DNA from: CAIXZV01 sp963697365
Lineage (GTDB): Bacteria; Chloroflexota; Limnocylindria; Limnocylindrales; CSP1-4
NCBI GenBank assembly: GCA_963697365.1
Contig: CAVONT010000021.1
Span: 248,001-312,000, forward strand
Length of the DNA stretch: 64,000 nucleotides
Direction of reading: 5' to 3'
The position numbers were made by a program, and so were the translations under genes. How positions within the stretch are numbered: the stretch's first letter is position 1; each line of letters begins with the position of its first letter. The notes under the pieces were generated by a model that searched no databases, was not told the origin of the DNA, and saw only the letters and a program-made list of their open reading frames with translations. Positions 29,714-38,189 of this stretch are shown piece by piece.

Positions 29714-29736
29714 GGTGGACTAACCGGTGGACTAGG

Positions 29737-30899
29737 TCAAACGTGCGTATCTCCGACGTCGGCGACGGGCGCGTCGAAGTCATCGGCGATCACGACGCGA
29801 TCGCTCCCTGGCCGGCGCCGCGCCAGCCGCTCGCCGCAGGCGACCAGCGGAGCGACTCCAGCGGCGATCGCCTCCTCGAGGGTCACCGGCTCATCGTGCA
29901 CCGGGACCGCCTCGGCGCCGGCCTGGGCCAGGGCCGTGACGCCTTCGGGCGTGACCCCGCCGCCCACGCCGATGCAGCGCACGCCCGCCGCCTGCGCTCG
30001 GCGAGCGACGCCCATCGCGGTCTTGCCGAACGCGGTCTGGCTGTCGATGCGGCCCTCCCCGGTGATGACGAGGTCGGCGCGCGAGAGGGCCGCGTCGAAG
30101 CCAGCCTCGGCCATGACCAGGTCGATGCCGGGTACCAGCTCCAGTGCGGCCACGTGGTCGCGCAGGCACAGGAGGCCGAAGCCCAGGCCGCCCGCGGCCC
30201 CCGCGCCCGGGGTCTCGCGCTCGTGGCGGCCTGTCGCCGCTTCCAGGGCATCGGCGAAGCGGGCGAGGCGTGCATCGAGGAGGGTGACGGTCGCCGGGTC
30301 GGCGCCCTTCTGGGGACCGTAGACCGCAGCCGCGCCGCGCTCCCCGAGAAGCGGGTTGGTCACGTCGGACGCGATCCGCAGGCTGACCTCCGGCAGACGT
30401 GGGTCGAGGCCGGCCAGGTCGACCTGCGCCAGGTCGTCGCTCACGTGCGCGCCCAGCCCATGCAGGGCGCCTGTTCCGCCGTCCGTCGTCGCCGACCCGC
30501 CGATGCCCAGCGCGATCTCCCGGATCCCGGCGTCCAGCACGGAGCGGAGGACCTCGCCGGTGCCGAGCGTCGTGGCGGCGACCGGGTCACGTTCATCCGG
30601 GGCGACCAGCGAGAGGCCGCTGGCCTGTGCCATCTCCACGAAGGCCGCCCGCCCGTCGTCCCGCGCGAGCCACCGAGCCGTGCGCGGGCGGCCCAGCGGA
30701 TCGTGCGCCCGTGCCTCGCGCCACGTCCAGCCACCGGCGGCGTGCACCGCCACCAGCGTCCCCTCGCCCCCGTCCGCCAGTGGCGCCAGCACGATCTCGT
30801 CATCCGGGCGCGCCCGCGCCAGCCCTGGGCGAGCGCCTCCGCGACCTGGACAGAGGTGAGCGTCCCCTTGAACGAGTCGGGCGCGACCAGGACACGCAT
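29737..30899 (-). CDS. Glycerate kinase, GlxK/GarK family (one frameshift near 30825)
   Basis: Phosphorylates D-glycerate to 2- or 3-phosphoglycerate. The N-terminus is MRVLVAPDSFKGTLTSVQVAEALAQGW, the family hallmark, followed after a frame break by LADGGEGT, LGIGGSATTDGGTG, GAAGGLGF and ITGEGRIDSQTAFGK. Length about 387 residues matches family 1 glycerate kinases. It lies 34 bases downstream of the Usp-glycosyltransferase gene, whose likely substrate is 3-phosphoglycerate. It could therefore recycle or supply glycerate in a glucosyl- or mannosyl-glycerate pathway. Confidence 0.88.
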
Positions 30900-30933
30900 C
30901 GGGCCGCCATGGCCAGCCGCGGGACGCACGTCC

Positions 30934-32877
30934 CTAGTCCGCCGCCTCGCCGCCACCGTTCGCGCCGCCGGCAGCATCACGGAGGGCCTGCCGCCGCTCC
31001 AGGTACTCGGGAATGCGGATCATCGGCGGACGCTCGTGGTCGGCGACCTCCTGGACCTCGAGCGACAGCCGGCCCTTGCCCGAGCGCGGAAGCTTCATCG
31101 TGCTGCCGAGCTCCGCGAAGAGCCGCGCCCGCCGCCGTTCCTCCAGCCGCTTCATCACGGCCTGCAGGATCACGAACGACATGCGGGAGAGCCCTTCGAG
31201 CTCCTGGTTGCGGTGCACGCGGCGCTCAAGGTCCACCTGGCCGAGACCGCCCAGCCCTGCCTTGTCGAGCGCGTCGATCAGGTGGCCGATCTCCACGGCG
31301 TATCCGGTGAAGAAGGGGATCTGCTCAAGGAGGCTGCGCCGCCCGGCGTATTCCCCGCTGAGCGGCTGGATCAGCCCCGACAGCTCCGGGAAGAACAGGT
31401 TGATCAGCGGCCGCGCGACCAGCTCCGTGACCCGGCCACCGCCACCTTCCTTGAGGACGCCACCCTCCACGATCGGGCGCTGGTAGTAGCCCTTGACGTA
31501 CTTGAGCCGCGGCTCCACCAGCAGCGGGCCGAGCGTCCCGTAGACCATGCGGTGGTGCCAGTTGCGGACGTCGGTGTCAGCCCAGACGATGATGTCCCCG
31601 CTCGTCTCGTAGAGCGACTTCCAGAGCGCCTCGCCCTTGCCGCGGTACGAGCCATAGCGGGGGAGCACATCGGGGTGCCGGACGACACGGGCGCCCTCGG
31701 CCTCGGCGATCTCGCAGGTGTCGTCCTCGGACGCCGAGTCGATGACGAGGACCTCGTCGAGGAGCGGGAAGCGCTCCTGCATCTCCTTGACCGCACGGCG
31801 GACGATGGGCCCGATGGTCTCCGACTCGTTGAGCGTGGGCAGCACGAGGCTGATGGTCACACCCTGCTTCTGCTTGAGCGTGACGAGGCGACCGAGATCC
31901 GCGAACTCGGAGTGGTGGAAGTTGGCCTCGGCGAACCAGCGGTCCACCTTGGCCGGAACCGCGCGGGACTCCTCGGCGGCGCGGTCGGCGGCGGCCAGCG
32001 TCTCGGCGCGGCTGGCGAGCTGCTCGAAGGTCTGGCGGCTGATGGGGTCGCGGGTCTTGACGACGATCACCGTTGGCTTGGCGCGCTGGGCGATCGCCTC
32101 CGGGAGGGCGCCGAACAGCGCGCCGCCGGGTTCGCCGGGCGGCGCCGACGCGCCCATGACCACGAGGTCCGCGTGCTCCGCCTCACGCAGGATGGCATTG
32201 CGTACGTTGGACGCTTCCCGCACGAGCGGCTCGGCCTTGGCGGTGACGAACTCGCGCACGAACGCGGCGAGCGCCCGCTCGGCCTGGGACCGGACGGCCT
32301 CCGTGACACCCGCAGGCACGAGGTGCATGACGACGACGGTCGCATCGTGCCGGTGCGCGAGGGCGTCGGCGTAGCGCAGGGCGAGCTCGGCGTGGGGACC
32401 GCCGCGGACGGGGACGAGGATCCGGCGGATGTCGTGGGCGCCACGCTGCTTGACGACGGCGATATCGCAGGGCGACTCGCGCACAACCTCGTCGATGGTG
32501 GGGGAGATGGTCGGCCCGCCCGAGTCACGGTGCGGGCCGGACTTGCCACCCCATCCGAAGATCATCAGGTCCGCATCCTGCTCGGCCGCCGCCTCGACGA
32601 TGCCGGCGGCTGCATGCCGCCCGATCCGGACGAGCGGATGAATCACGGTCCCCTCGGGGACGTAGTCCAGGACCTTCTGCAGCAGCCGCCGGGCCTGGCG
32701 GGCGCGCGTCGCGCCCTCGGACAGCGGCATGCCCTCTGGGACCTCGACGATCCCGAGCGCCGTGAGCTCGCCCGTCCGCTCGTCCATGAGCGACGCGCCG
32801 ATGCGGATCAGCTCCTCGGCGGTCAGCGGATTGGCAACCGGGATGACGACCCGGGACGGGAGCGGCTCGCCGCTCAT
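30934..32877 (-). CDS. Fusion of two Usp domains with a glucosyl-3-phosphoglycerate synthase-like glycosyltransferase
   Basis: A 647-residue protein. Residues about 1-290 form two Usp domains (SRVVIPVANPLTAEELIRIG; RRILVPVRGGPHAELALRYA; LVVMGASAPPGEPGG). A GT-A glycosyltransferase follows at about 345-570: ISLVLPTLNESETIGPIV, LVIDSASEDDTCEIAEAEGA, the metal-binding-like VWADTDV and the GpgS-type VEIGHLIDALDKAGLGGLGQ with HRNQELEGLSRMS. GpgS makes glucosyl-3-phosphoglycerate from NDP-glucose and 3-phosphoglycerate, the precursor of the osmolyte glucosylglycerate. ATG at 32877 overlaps the previous stop (ATGA). Activity is inferred from family similarity. Confidence 0.85.
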   Translation of the reverse strand: MSGEPLPSRVVIPVANPLTAEELIRIGASLMDERTGELTALGIVEVPEGMPLSEGATRARQARRLLQKVLDYVPEGTVIHPLVRIGRHAAAGIVEAAAEQDADLMIFGWGGKSGPHRDSGGPTISPTIDEVVRESPCDIAVVKQRGAHDIRRILVPVRGGPHAELALRYADALAHRHDATVVVMHLVPAGVTEAVRSQAERALAAFVREFVTAKAEPLVREASNVRNAILREAEHADLVVMGASAPPGEPGGALFGALPEAIAQRAKPTVIVVKTRDPISRQTFEQLASRAETLAAADRAAEESRAVPAKVDRWFAEANFHHSEFADLGRLVTLKQKQGVTISLVLPTLNESETIGPIVRRAVKEMQERFPLLDEVLVIDSASEDDTCEIAEAEGARVVRHPDVLPRYGSYRGKGEALWKSLYETSGDIIVWADTDVRNWHHRMVYGTLGPLLVEPRLKYVKGYYQRPIVEGGVLKEGGGGRVTELVARPLINLFFPELSGLIQPLSGEYAGRRSLLEQIPFFTGYAVEIGHLIDALDKAGLGGLGQVDLERRVHRNQELEGLSRMSFVILQAVMKRLEERRRARLFAELGSTMKLPRSGKGRLSLEVQEVADHERPPMIRIPEYLERRQALRDAAGGANGGGEAAD

Positions 32878-34244
32878 GATCCTGCCTCCCAGCGCTCCAC
32901 GAGGTAGCTCTTGTCGAGTTCGAACTGCCGGGCCTGGCGCTCCACCCGCTCCTCGGCGTCCGCGGTGGCCAGGTGCCGGTTCTCGATGACGAAGCTGCCG
33001 ACGCGGCCGAAGTAGATCGGGACCAGCGCGGCGACCATCACGCCGGTGTCCAACTCGCCCCGGCGGGTGGCGAGGACCAGGTCGAAGATCACGCGTCCCC
33101 ACAGGTCGTCGGGGAAGTGGAAGCCCACGAGGGCCTCGGCCATCGTGGCGGTGTCGGGAAGTGGTCCGCCGCTCTCGCGCCCGAGGCCCAGTTTCGTGGA
33201 GGCGGCCTCCGCCAGCGAGCCCGCGTCCGCGGCAAGGTCGAGCACCCGCTCGAGGTTGGCCGGCGCCAGCATCCGCCGCCAGGTGTCGGCGAGCGTGAGC
33301 GATCCCTCGTGGAACTGCTCGAGCAGGCGGATCGCGTTCACCTCGAGCGGCGGCGGGTCGATGATCCGCTCGAACCCGTAGGCAGGAACGTCGTGGGAGC
33401 CGCGCACGTGCAGCCAGCTGTCGGGGTGGGCGACGGCGAGGCGCAGGATCGTGGACACGACCTGGCGGAACATCGGGCCGAGGTCGGATCCCGGATCCTT
33501 CGGGTCGTGGACCTTCGCCCCCAGGCGGGTCTGGCAGACCGCGAACCCGCCCGTCAGCGCCGAGGTCGTCATCCAGATGTCGATGCCGAACTTGCTGATG
33601 TCGGGGGTCCAGTCGTCCAGCTCGAGGTAGTGGCGGACGAGGTCGCCCGACACGCCGAAGTCGCCGCCGATCGGCTGCCGGATCCGGTGGCCGTACAGGG
33701 CGCGGGTCAGCGGGTAGGTGACGGTGTTCGTGATCGTCCCGTCGTACTTGTAGCGCGAGTACAGCGGGGCCACGTAGTCGTAGCCGCCCTTGAGGATCGG
33801 CCCGGCCAGCAGCTCGATCCACTCCGGCACGATGCTCCGCAGATCGGAGTCCACCACCACCAGCGCCTGCACGTCGAGCGCGGCCGCGATCTCGAAGATC
33901 GCGCGCAGTGCGGCGCCCTTGCCCCCGGTGCCCGCGATCTCGGGGTACGTGATCGTCACCCGGTCGAGCTTGTTGGTGGGCCGGACCAGCAGGATCGACT
34001 CCACGTACTCGGGCGGCTCGGTCTCGATGACGACGCGCTGGGTGCCGTCGGACGACCCGGCATCGGAGTTGACCAGGACCGGCTTGAGGTCCGGGAAGTA
34101 CTGCACGAGCCCGGCATGGGCGGCCCTGACCACGTAGCCGATGGTGGCCGCGTTCTTGAAGCTGGGGATCCCGACCATGATGTCGGCGCGCCCCAGGCGC
34201 GTGATCTGCTCGCGGATCTCGGGGGACAGCGTCGAAGGAGGCAT
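32874..34244 (-). CDS. GT-A glycosyltransferase, mannosylglycerate synthase/GpgS-like
   Basis: A 456-residue glycosyltransferase. The N-terminal nucleotide-binding part has IMVGIPSFKNAATIGYVVRA and VNSDAGSSDGTQRVVIE; VVVDSDLRSI is the DxD motif; APLYSRYKYDGTITNTVTYP and IGGDFGVSGDLVRHY form the acceptor region. Similar proteins transfer mannose or glucose to glycerate. It has no membrane segment. ATG at 34244 is preceded by GGTGGAGCGG. It heads a three-gene unit with the Usp-GpgS fusion and glycerate kinase, which points to a compatible-solute pathway. Donor and acceptor cannot be read from the sequence. Confidence 0.8.
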   Translation of the reverse strand: MPPSTLSPEIREQITRLGRADIMVGIPSFKNAATIGYVVRAAHAGLVQYFPDLKPVLVNSDAGSSDGTQRVVIETEPPEYVESILLVRPTNKLDRVTITYPEIAGTGGKGAALRAIFEIAAALDVQALVVVDSDLRSIVPEWIELLAGPILKGGYDYVAPLYSRYKYDGTITNTVTYPLTRALYGHRIRQPIGGDFGVSGDLVRHYLELDDWTPDISKFGIDIWMTTSALTGGFAVCQTRLGAKVHDPKDPGSDLGPMFRQVVSTILRLAVAHPDSWLHVRGSHDVPAYGFERIIDPPPLEVNAIRLLEQFHEGSLTLADTWRRMLAPANLERVLDLAADAGSLAEAASTKLGLGRESGGPLPDTATMAEALVGFHFPDDLWGRVIFDLVLATRRGELDTGVMVAALVPIYFGRVGSFVIENRHLATADAEERVERQARQFELDKSYLVERWEAGS

Positions 34245-34297
34245 CCGCTCCACCCTACCACCCCGGGCGAGCGAGGACCATCCGGCCCGCACGTCGC

Positions 34298-35041
34298 CTA
34301 GCTGGCCCGCGCCGGCCCCCGCCCGGGACCCTCCGGCGGGCGGCTCACGGCCCAGTCCGGGTTCTCCTTGCCGGCCGTGTACCGGCTGTTGGACGACCGG
34401 TAGGACAGCTCCGTGAAGCCGAGCTGGCCCCAGGTGACGAGTGTCAGCGCCAGGGGCTTGACCACCGGCGTGACCCGGACGAGCTCCGATGCCTGCAGCG
34501 CACCCTCCAGCAGGCGGTGCCGCTCCATGAGGGGGACGTCGGCGAGTGAGGTCCCGTCGAGCCAGATCAGGTCGGTCGCGACAAACGCATGGGGCACGCC
34601 GTCCTCGATTGACTCGAGCACGGACATGGCGATCTGTGCCTCCCGGCTGGCATAGTCGCGCGCCTTGACATATGGATCGTCCTTGTTGGGCTTGAGCAGG
34701 CCACGGGGAACCAGCAGCGGCGGGCGCTCCACCTTGGGCATGGCGCCACCGACACCGATGCCGCTGGCCAGCGCCTCGGTCGTCAAGTGGCCCTCGACGA
34801 CCGCCTCGACGGCCGTGAACCCTGCGACGAGGGCAGTCAGGATGAGAGGGATCGGCGCCAGTTCCTCGCCGTCCCGGTAGAGAGCCGCCTCGTCGACCGT
34901 CAGGGCGGCAGCGACCCGGATGCCGCCCCACGCCGGCTCCACGAGCGGGTCCACGATGTTCTTGGCCGCACGGCGACCCGGGCGCTGCGGCTCCCAGGCA
35001 GCGGCGACCTCGCGGGCGGTGGGCTCGGCGCTCATGCTCAC
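34298..35041 (-). CDS. DNA-ligase-like adenylation-domain protein lacking the catalytic lysine
   Basis: About 247 residues. DPLVEPAWGGIRV aligns by eye with ligase motif I (EPKWDGxRV), but Lys is Ala and Asp is Gly. VEAVVEGHLTTEAL resembles motif III, AFVATDLIWLDGTSLADVPL the following strand, and GFTELSYRSSNSRYTAGKEN motif IV and beyond. ATP-dependent ligases need that lysine for adenylation, so this is probably a pseudo-enzyme or a binding domain. GTG at 35041 has AGGA 7 bases upstream; ATG at 35035 is the alternative. It is upstream of the glycosyltransferase genes, 53 bases away. Confidence 0.6.
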   Translation of the reverse strand: MSMSAEPTAREVAAAWEPQRPGRRAAKNIVDPLVEPAWGGIRVAAALTVDEAALYRDGEELAPIPLILTALVAGFTAVEAVVEGHLTTEALASGIGVGGAMPKVERPPLLVPRGLLKPNKDDPYVKARDYASREAQIAMSVLESIEDGVPHAFVATDLIWLDGTSLADVPLMERHRLLEGALQASELVRVTPVVKPLALTLVTWGQLGFTELSYRSSNSRYTAGKENPDWAVSRPPEGPGRGPARAS

Positions 35042-35111
35042 AGGCGGATCCTACAGCGCCGGTCGACAGCGCCGCTCGCGGGACCGCCCGAACGCGCGCT
35101 CCGCTTGCCCG

Positions 35112-35117
35112 TATGAT
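35112..35117 (+). promoter_or_regulatory. Candidate -10 element TATGAT of the transporter gene
   Basis: TATGAT matches TATAAT at five of six positions and lies 44 bases before the ATG at 35162, with a GAGGGGAC ribosome site in between. No clear -35 was found 17 bases upstream. Confidence 0.4.
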
Positions 35118-35161
35118 CCGGCCGAGGCGGGGATCCAGGCACACCACGAGGGGACAGGCAG

Positions 35162-36409
35162 ATGACGGCAGTCCCGGCGACGTCGGTACCCCAAGGTGAT
35201 CCGAACCTGCGCCGCAGGGCGGTCGGCTCGTGGGCGCTCTACGACTTCGCGAACACGATCTGGTCCTATGCCGTCTTCTCCTGGGCGGTCGGGCTGTACC
35301 TCATCGGCAAGCTGGGGGACCAGGCCGGGAACTCCTCGCTCACGCTCGCGGTCGCGATCTCCGTGCTTATCAACGCTGCCGTGTCCCCGTGGCTGGGGGC
35401 CCTGTCCGACCGGTACGGCAAGCGGCTGCCGTTCCTGTTCGGCTTCACGCTGCTCGCCTGCATCCCCGCGATGGCCATCCCGTTCGTCGACGTCACCGTT
35501 GGCGTGCTCCTGTTCTGCGTGGCCAACTTCGGCTACCAGTCGGCGCTCATCTACTACGACGCGACGCTCAAACTGGTGAGCGTGCCGGAGAACCGGGGAT
35601 GGGTCTCGGGAATGGGCACCGCCGTCGGCTACATGGGCACCGTGCTGATCGCGCTCACGATCGTGATCACCGGCATGGCACCCGAGACGGCATTCCTGGT
35701 CGCCCCGGTCATGTTCATGGTGTTCGCGATCCCCATCTTCCTGGTGATCCGGGAGCCGGCTGGTGCCGGGAACCGGGACCAGGTGATGTCCGCCGCGTGG
35801 CGGGCGACGTGGGACACCGTGCGCTCGCTGGACCGCTACCCGGGCCTGGGGCGCTTCCTCCTCGCCCGCTTCTTCTATACGGACGCGCTCAACACGAGCA
35901 TCACGATCATGACGGTGTTCGCCGTGCGTGCCATCGGGTTCACCGAGACGGAGTCGTCGATGGTGTTCCTTGGCCTTACGCTGGCTGCGATCGCCGCCGG
36001 GTTCATGTGGGGCAAGCTGACCGACCGCTGGGGCCCCAAGCAGACCCTGTTCATCGTCCTGTGCATGTGGGCGGTCGCCCTGGCGGTCGGGGCGATCTTC
36101 CTGGACAAGCTCGTGTTCCTGGTGGCGGGCATCGCGATCGGGGCAGGCTTCTCGGGGATGCAGATCGCGGACCGCGTCCTCATGTACCGGCTGTCGCCCC
36201 CGGAACGGCTCGGCGAGTTCTACGGCCTGTACGGCCTCGTGGGCAAGGGATCCCAGGTGCTGGGCTCGCTGTTCTGGTCCCTGACCTTCCTGCTGTTCTT
36301 CAACACGCTCGGGGTCGCCACGTACCAGGTGGGGATCGTCACCCTGCTGATCTCGATGGTGATCGGCCTGGTCCTGGTCCGAGGTGTGCCGGAGCAGCGC
36401 GAGGGCTGA
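35162..36409 (+). CDS. Major facilitator transporter, UMF1/Atg22-like
   Basis: A 415-residue integral membrane protein with about twelve hydrophobic helices. The N-terminal phrase GSWALYDFANTIWSYAVFSW is typical of UMF1/Atg22-type carriers, and LGALSDRYGKRLPFLFG is the MFS loop between helices 2 and 3. A matching loop, WGKLTDRWGPKQTLF, lies at the start of the second half. Relatives export amino acids or other small molecules; substrate unknown. Single gene, convergent with galE, divergent from the ligase-like gene. Confidence 0.88.
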   Translation: MTAVPATSVPQGDPNLRRRAVGSWALYDFANTIWSYAVFSWAVGLYLIGKLGDQAGNSSLTLAVAISVLINAAVSPWLGALSDRYGKRLPFLFGFTLLACIPAMAIPFVDVTVGVLLFCVANFGYQSALIYYDATLKLVSVPENRGWVSGMGTAVGYMGTVLIALTIVITGMAPETAFLVAPVMFMVFAIPIFLVIREPAGAGNRDQVMSAAWRATWDTVRSLDRYPGLGRFLLARFFYTDALNTSITIMTVFAVRAIGFTETESSMVFLGLTLAAIAAGFMWGKLTDRWGPKQTLFIVLCMWAVALAVGAIFLDKLVFLVAGIAIGAGFSGMQIADRVLMYRLSPPERLGEFYGLYGLVGKGSQVLGSLFWSLTFLLFFNTLGVATYQVGIVTLLISMVIGLVLVRGVPEQREG

Positions 36410-36459
36410 CGCCCGGCTCCGCTCGGCGGCAAGGGCGCGTCCCGTCCAGGGTGGAGTCG

Positions 36460-37461
36460 TCAGTCCGGGTAGCCGTCAGGGTGTGCCCGGCGCCACGCCC
36501 ACGCTGAACCCAGCATCTCGTCGAGCGTGGATCGGCGGGGTGTCCAGGCGAGGCTGGCACGGGCCCGCTCGTTGGACGCGACGAGCACCGGCGGATCGCC
36601 AGCCCGGCGCGGCCCCACCGTGTGGGGGATCTCCCGGCCGGTGATCCGAGCCGCCGCGCTGAGAACGTCCTTGACCGAGAACCCGCTCGAGGTGCCCAGG
36701 TTGCAGACCAGGGGCTCCGCGTGCGGACTCCCGCCCTCGGGCTCGCGGCCCGACGCCTCGAGTGCGGCGACGTGGGCATCGGCCAGGTCGGCGACGTGGA
36801 TGTAGTCCCGGACCGGCGTGCCGTCGGGCGTCGGGTAGTCCTCGCCGAAGAGCGTGAGCGGCGGACCGCCCTCAGCGGCGCGCAGCACATTGGGGATGAG
36901 GTGCGTCTCGGGCCGGTGCACCTCACCCAGGCGCACGGTGGCGCCCGCGACGTTGAAGTAGCGCAGGATCACGGCCCGCAGGCCGTAGGCGCGACCGTAC
37001 CAGTGGAGGGCCCCCTCGAAGGCCCGCTTCGTCTCGCCGTAGGTGTTGATCGGGCGGAGCGGCGCGTCCTCCGGGATCGGCGTGGTGTCGGGCACCCCGT
37101 AGACCGCGGCCGTGGAGCTGAACACGATCCGGCTGATGCCGGCCTCGCGGGCGGCCTCCAGCAGGGCGATTCCGCCCGCGACGTTGTCCCGGTAGTACTT
37201 CGCCGGGTTCTCGACGCTCTCGCCGACGAGGCTGCGGGCGGCGCAGTGGAGGATGGCGTCGATCCGCTCGCGCTCGAGGAGGGCCAGCGTCGCCGCCTGG
37301 TCCCCGTACGAGCCGCGGACAAGCAGGACGTCGGGATGCGCGGCCGCGGCGTGGCCCGTGCTCAGGTCATCGAGGACGACCACCTCGTGGCCGGCTGCCA
37401 GGATCGCCTCGACGGACACGCCGCCGACATACCCGGCCCCGCCGGTGACGAGCACGCGCAT
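36460..37461 (-). CDS. galE: UDP-glucose 4-epimerase
   Basis: A 333-residue extended short-chain dehydrogenase. The NAD-binding motif is MRVLVTGGAGYVGG. Catalytic Ser lies in SSTAAVYG and the Tyr-Lys pair in YGETKRAFE. RYFNVAGA and the C-terminal NLGTSSGFSVKDVL follow the GalE pattern. It interconverts UDP-glucose and UDP-galactose for polysaccharide synthesis. The ATG overlaps the stop of the repeat protein (TGATG). It is the third gene of an operon with the nucleotidyltransferase and TPR protein. Confidence 0.93.
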   Translation of the reverse strand: MRVLVTGGAGYVGGVSVEAILAAGHEVVVLDDLSTGHAAAAHPDVLLVRGSYGDQAATLALLERERIDAILHCAARSLVGESVENPAKYYRDNVAGGIALLEAAREAGISRIVFSSTAAVYGVPDTTPIPEDAPLRPINTYGETKRAFEGALHWYGRAYGLRAVILRYFNVAGATVRLGEVHRPETHLIPNVLRAAEGGPPLTLFGEDYPTPDGTPVRDYIHVADLADAHVAALEASGREPEGGSPHAEPLVCNLGTSSGFSVKDVLSAAARITGREIPHTVGPRRAGDPPVLVASNERARASLAWTPRRSTLDEMLGSAWAWRRAHPDGYPD

Positions 37462-38189
37462 CAGCGGCGCCTCCATGGGCGGTTGAAGCTCAGGAGCCAG
37501 CCGAGGATGCCCTTGCGTGGTTTGAGCTGCGGCTTCGCCTCCGGCTCGACCACCGCCTCCGGCTCGACCACCGCCTCCGGCTCGACCACCGCCTCCGGCT
37601 CGACCACCGCCTCCGGCTCGACCACCGCCTCCGGCTCGACCACCGCCTCCGGCTCGACCACCGCCTCCGGCTCGACCACCGCCTCCGGCTCGACCACCGC
37701 CTCCGGCTCGACCACCGCCTCCGGCTCGACCACCGCCTCCGGCTCGACCACCGCCTCCGGCTCGACCACCGCCTCCGGCTCGACGACCGCCTCCGGCTCG
37801 ACCACCGCCTCCGGCTCGACGACCGCCTCCGGCTCGACCACCGCCTCCGGCTCGACCACCGCCTCCGGCTCGACCACCGCCTCCGGCGCTCCTGCCAGAC
37901 CGCGCGCCCGCGCCATCTCGGACAGCGACTCGCCGCGGTACCGGTGCACCTCGTCGAGCCGCTCCGCCAGCCGCTGGGCCGCCACGTTCTCGGGGTCGAT
38001 CGCCAGGGCATCGCGCGCAAGGGACCACGCCAGCACGTCATCGCCGCGCTCGAGGGCCACACGGGCCAGCCCCACCACCGCGATCGAGTTGCGCGGGTCG
38101 GCGGCCGCGGCCTGGGCGTACATCCGCTCTGCCTGGTCCACCAGTCCCATCGTGATGGCGCGCTCGGCTTGGAGCAGCAGCTCGATCAT
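37461..38189 (-). CDS. TPR-like protein with a 19-copy EAVVEP repeat
   Basis: A 242-residue protein. The first 90 residues carry two or three TPR-like helical pairs (LLQAERAITMGLVDQAERMY; NSIAVVGLARVALERGDDVL). The perfect hexapeptide repeat EAVVEP then runs through 19 copies, and a basic tail ends in GILGWLLSFNRPWRRR. No signal peptide is visible. The repeat is acidic and proline-spaced, likely an extended spacer. ATG at 38189 overlaps the previous stop as ATGA. Function unknown; may tether a partner at the membrane through the hydrophobic, basic tail. Confidence 0.8.
   Translation of the reverse strand: MIELLLQAERAITMGLVDQAERMYAQAAAADPRNSIAVVGLARVALERGDDVLAWSLARDALAIDPENVAAQRLAERLDEVHRYRGESLSEMARARGLAGAPEAVVEPEAVVEPEAVVEPEAVVEPEAVVEPEAVVEPEAVVEPEAVVEPEAVVEPEAVVEPEAVVEPEAVVEPEAVVEPEAVVEPEAVVEPEAVVEPEAVVEPEAVVEPEAVVEPEAKPQLKPRKGILGWLLSFNRPWRRR
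37537..37887. repeat. 18-bp tandem repeat, 19 full copies plus a half copy
   Basis: On the plus strand the unit is GCCTCCGGCTCGACCACC. Nineteen units run from 37537 to 37878, followed by 9 bases of a twentieth. Two units differ by one base (GACGACC). The array is translated in frame on the minus strand as EAVVEP. Confidence 0.95.

Noticed and set aside
29743..32907. Plus-strand open frame of over 1,000 codons opposite the Usp-glycosyltransferase gene
   Set aside because: Antisense shadow of a GC-rich gene; the product is low-complexity Arg/Gly/Ala with no domain, while the minus strand encodes recognisable enzymes.
37537..37887. Array considered as CRISPR
   Set aside because: No spacers between units, uniform 18-bp period and an open coding frame; it is a coding tandem repeat.
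37530..37890. Plus-strand SGSTTA repeat protein and a third-frame RRRWSS repeat across the 18-bp array
   Set aside because: Any in-phase 18-bp array is open in several frames. Only the minus-strand EAVVEP frame is joined to a domain and overlapping neighbours.
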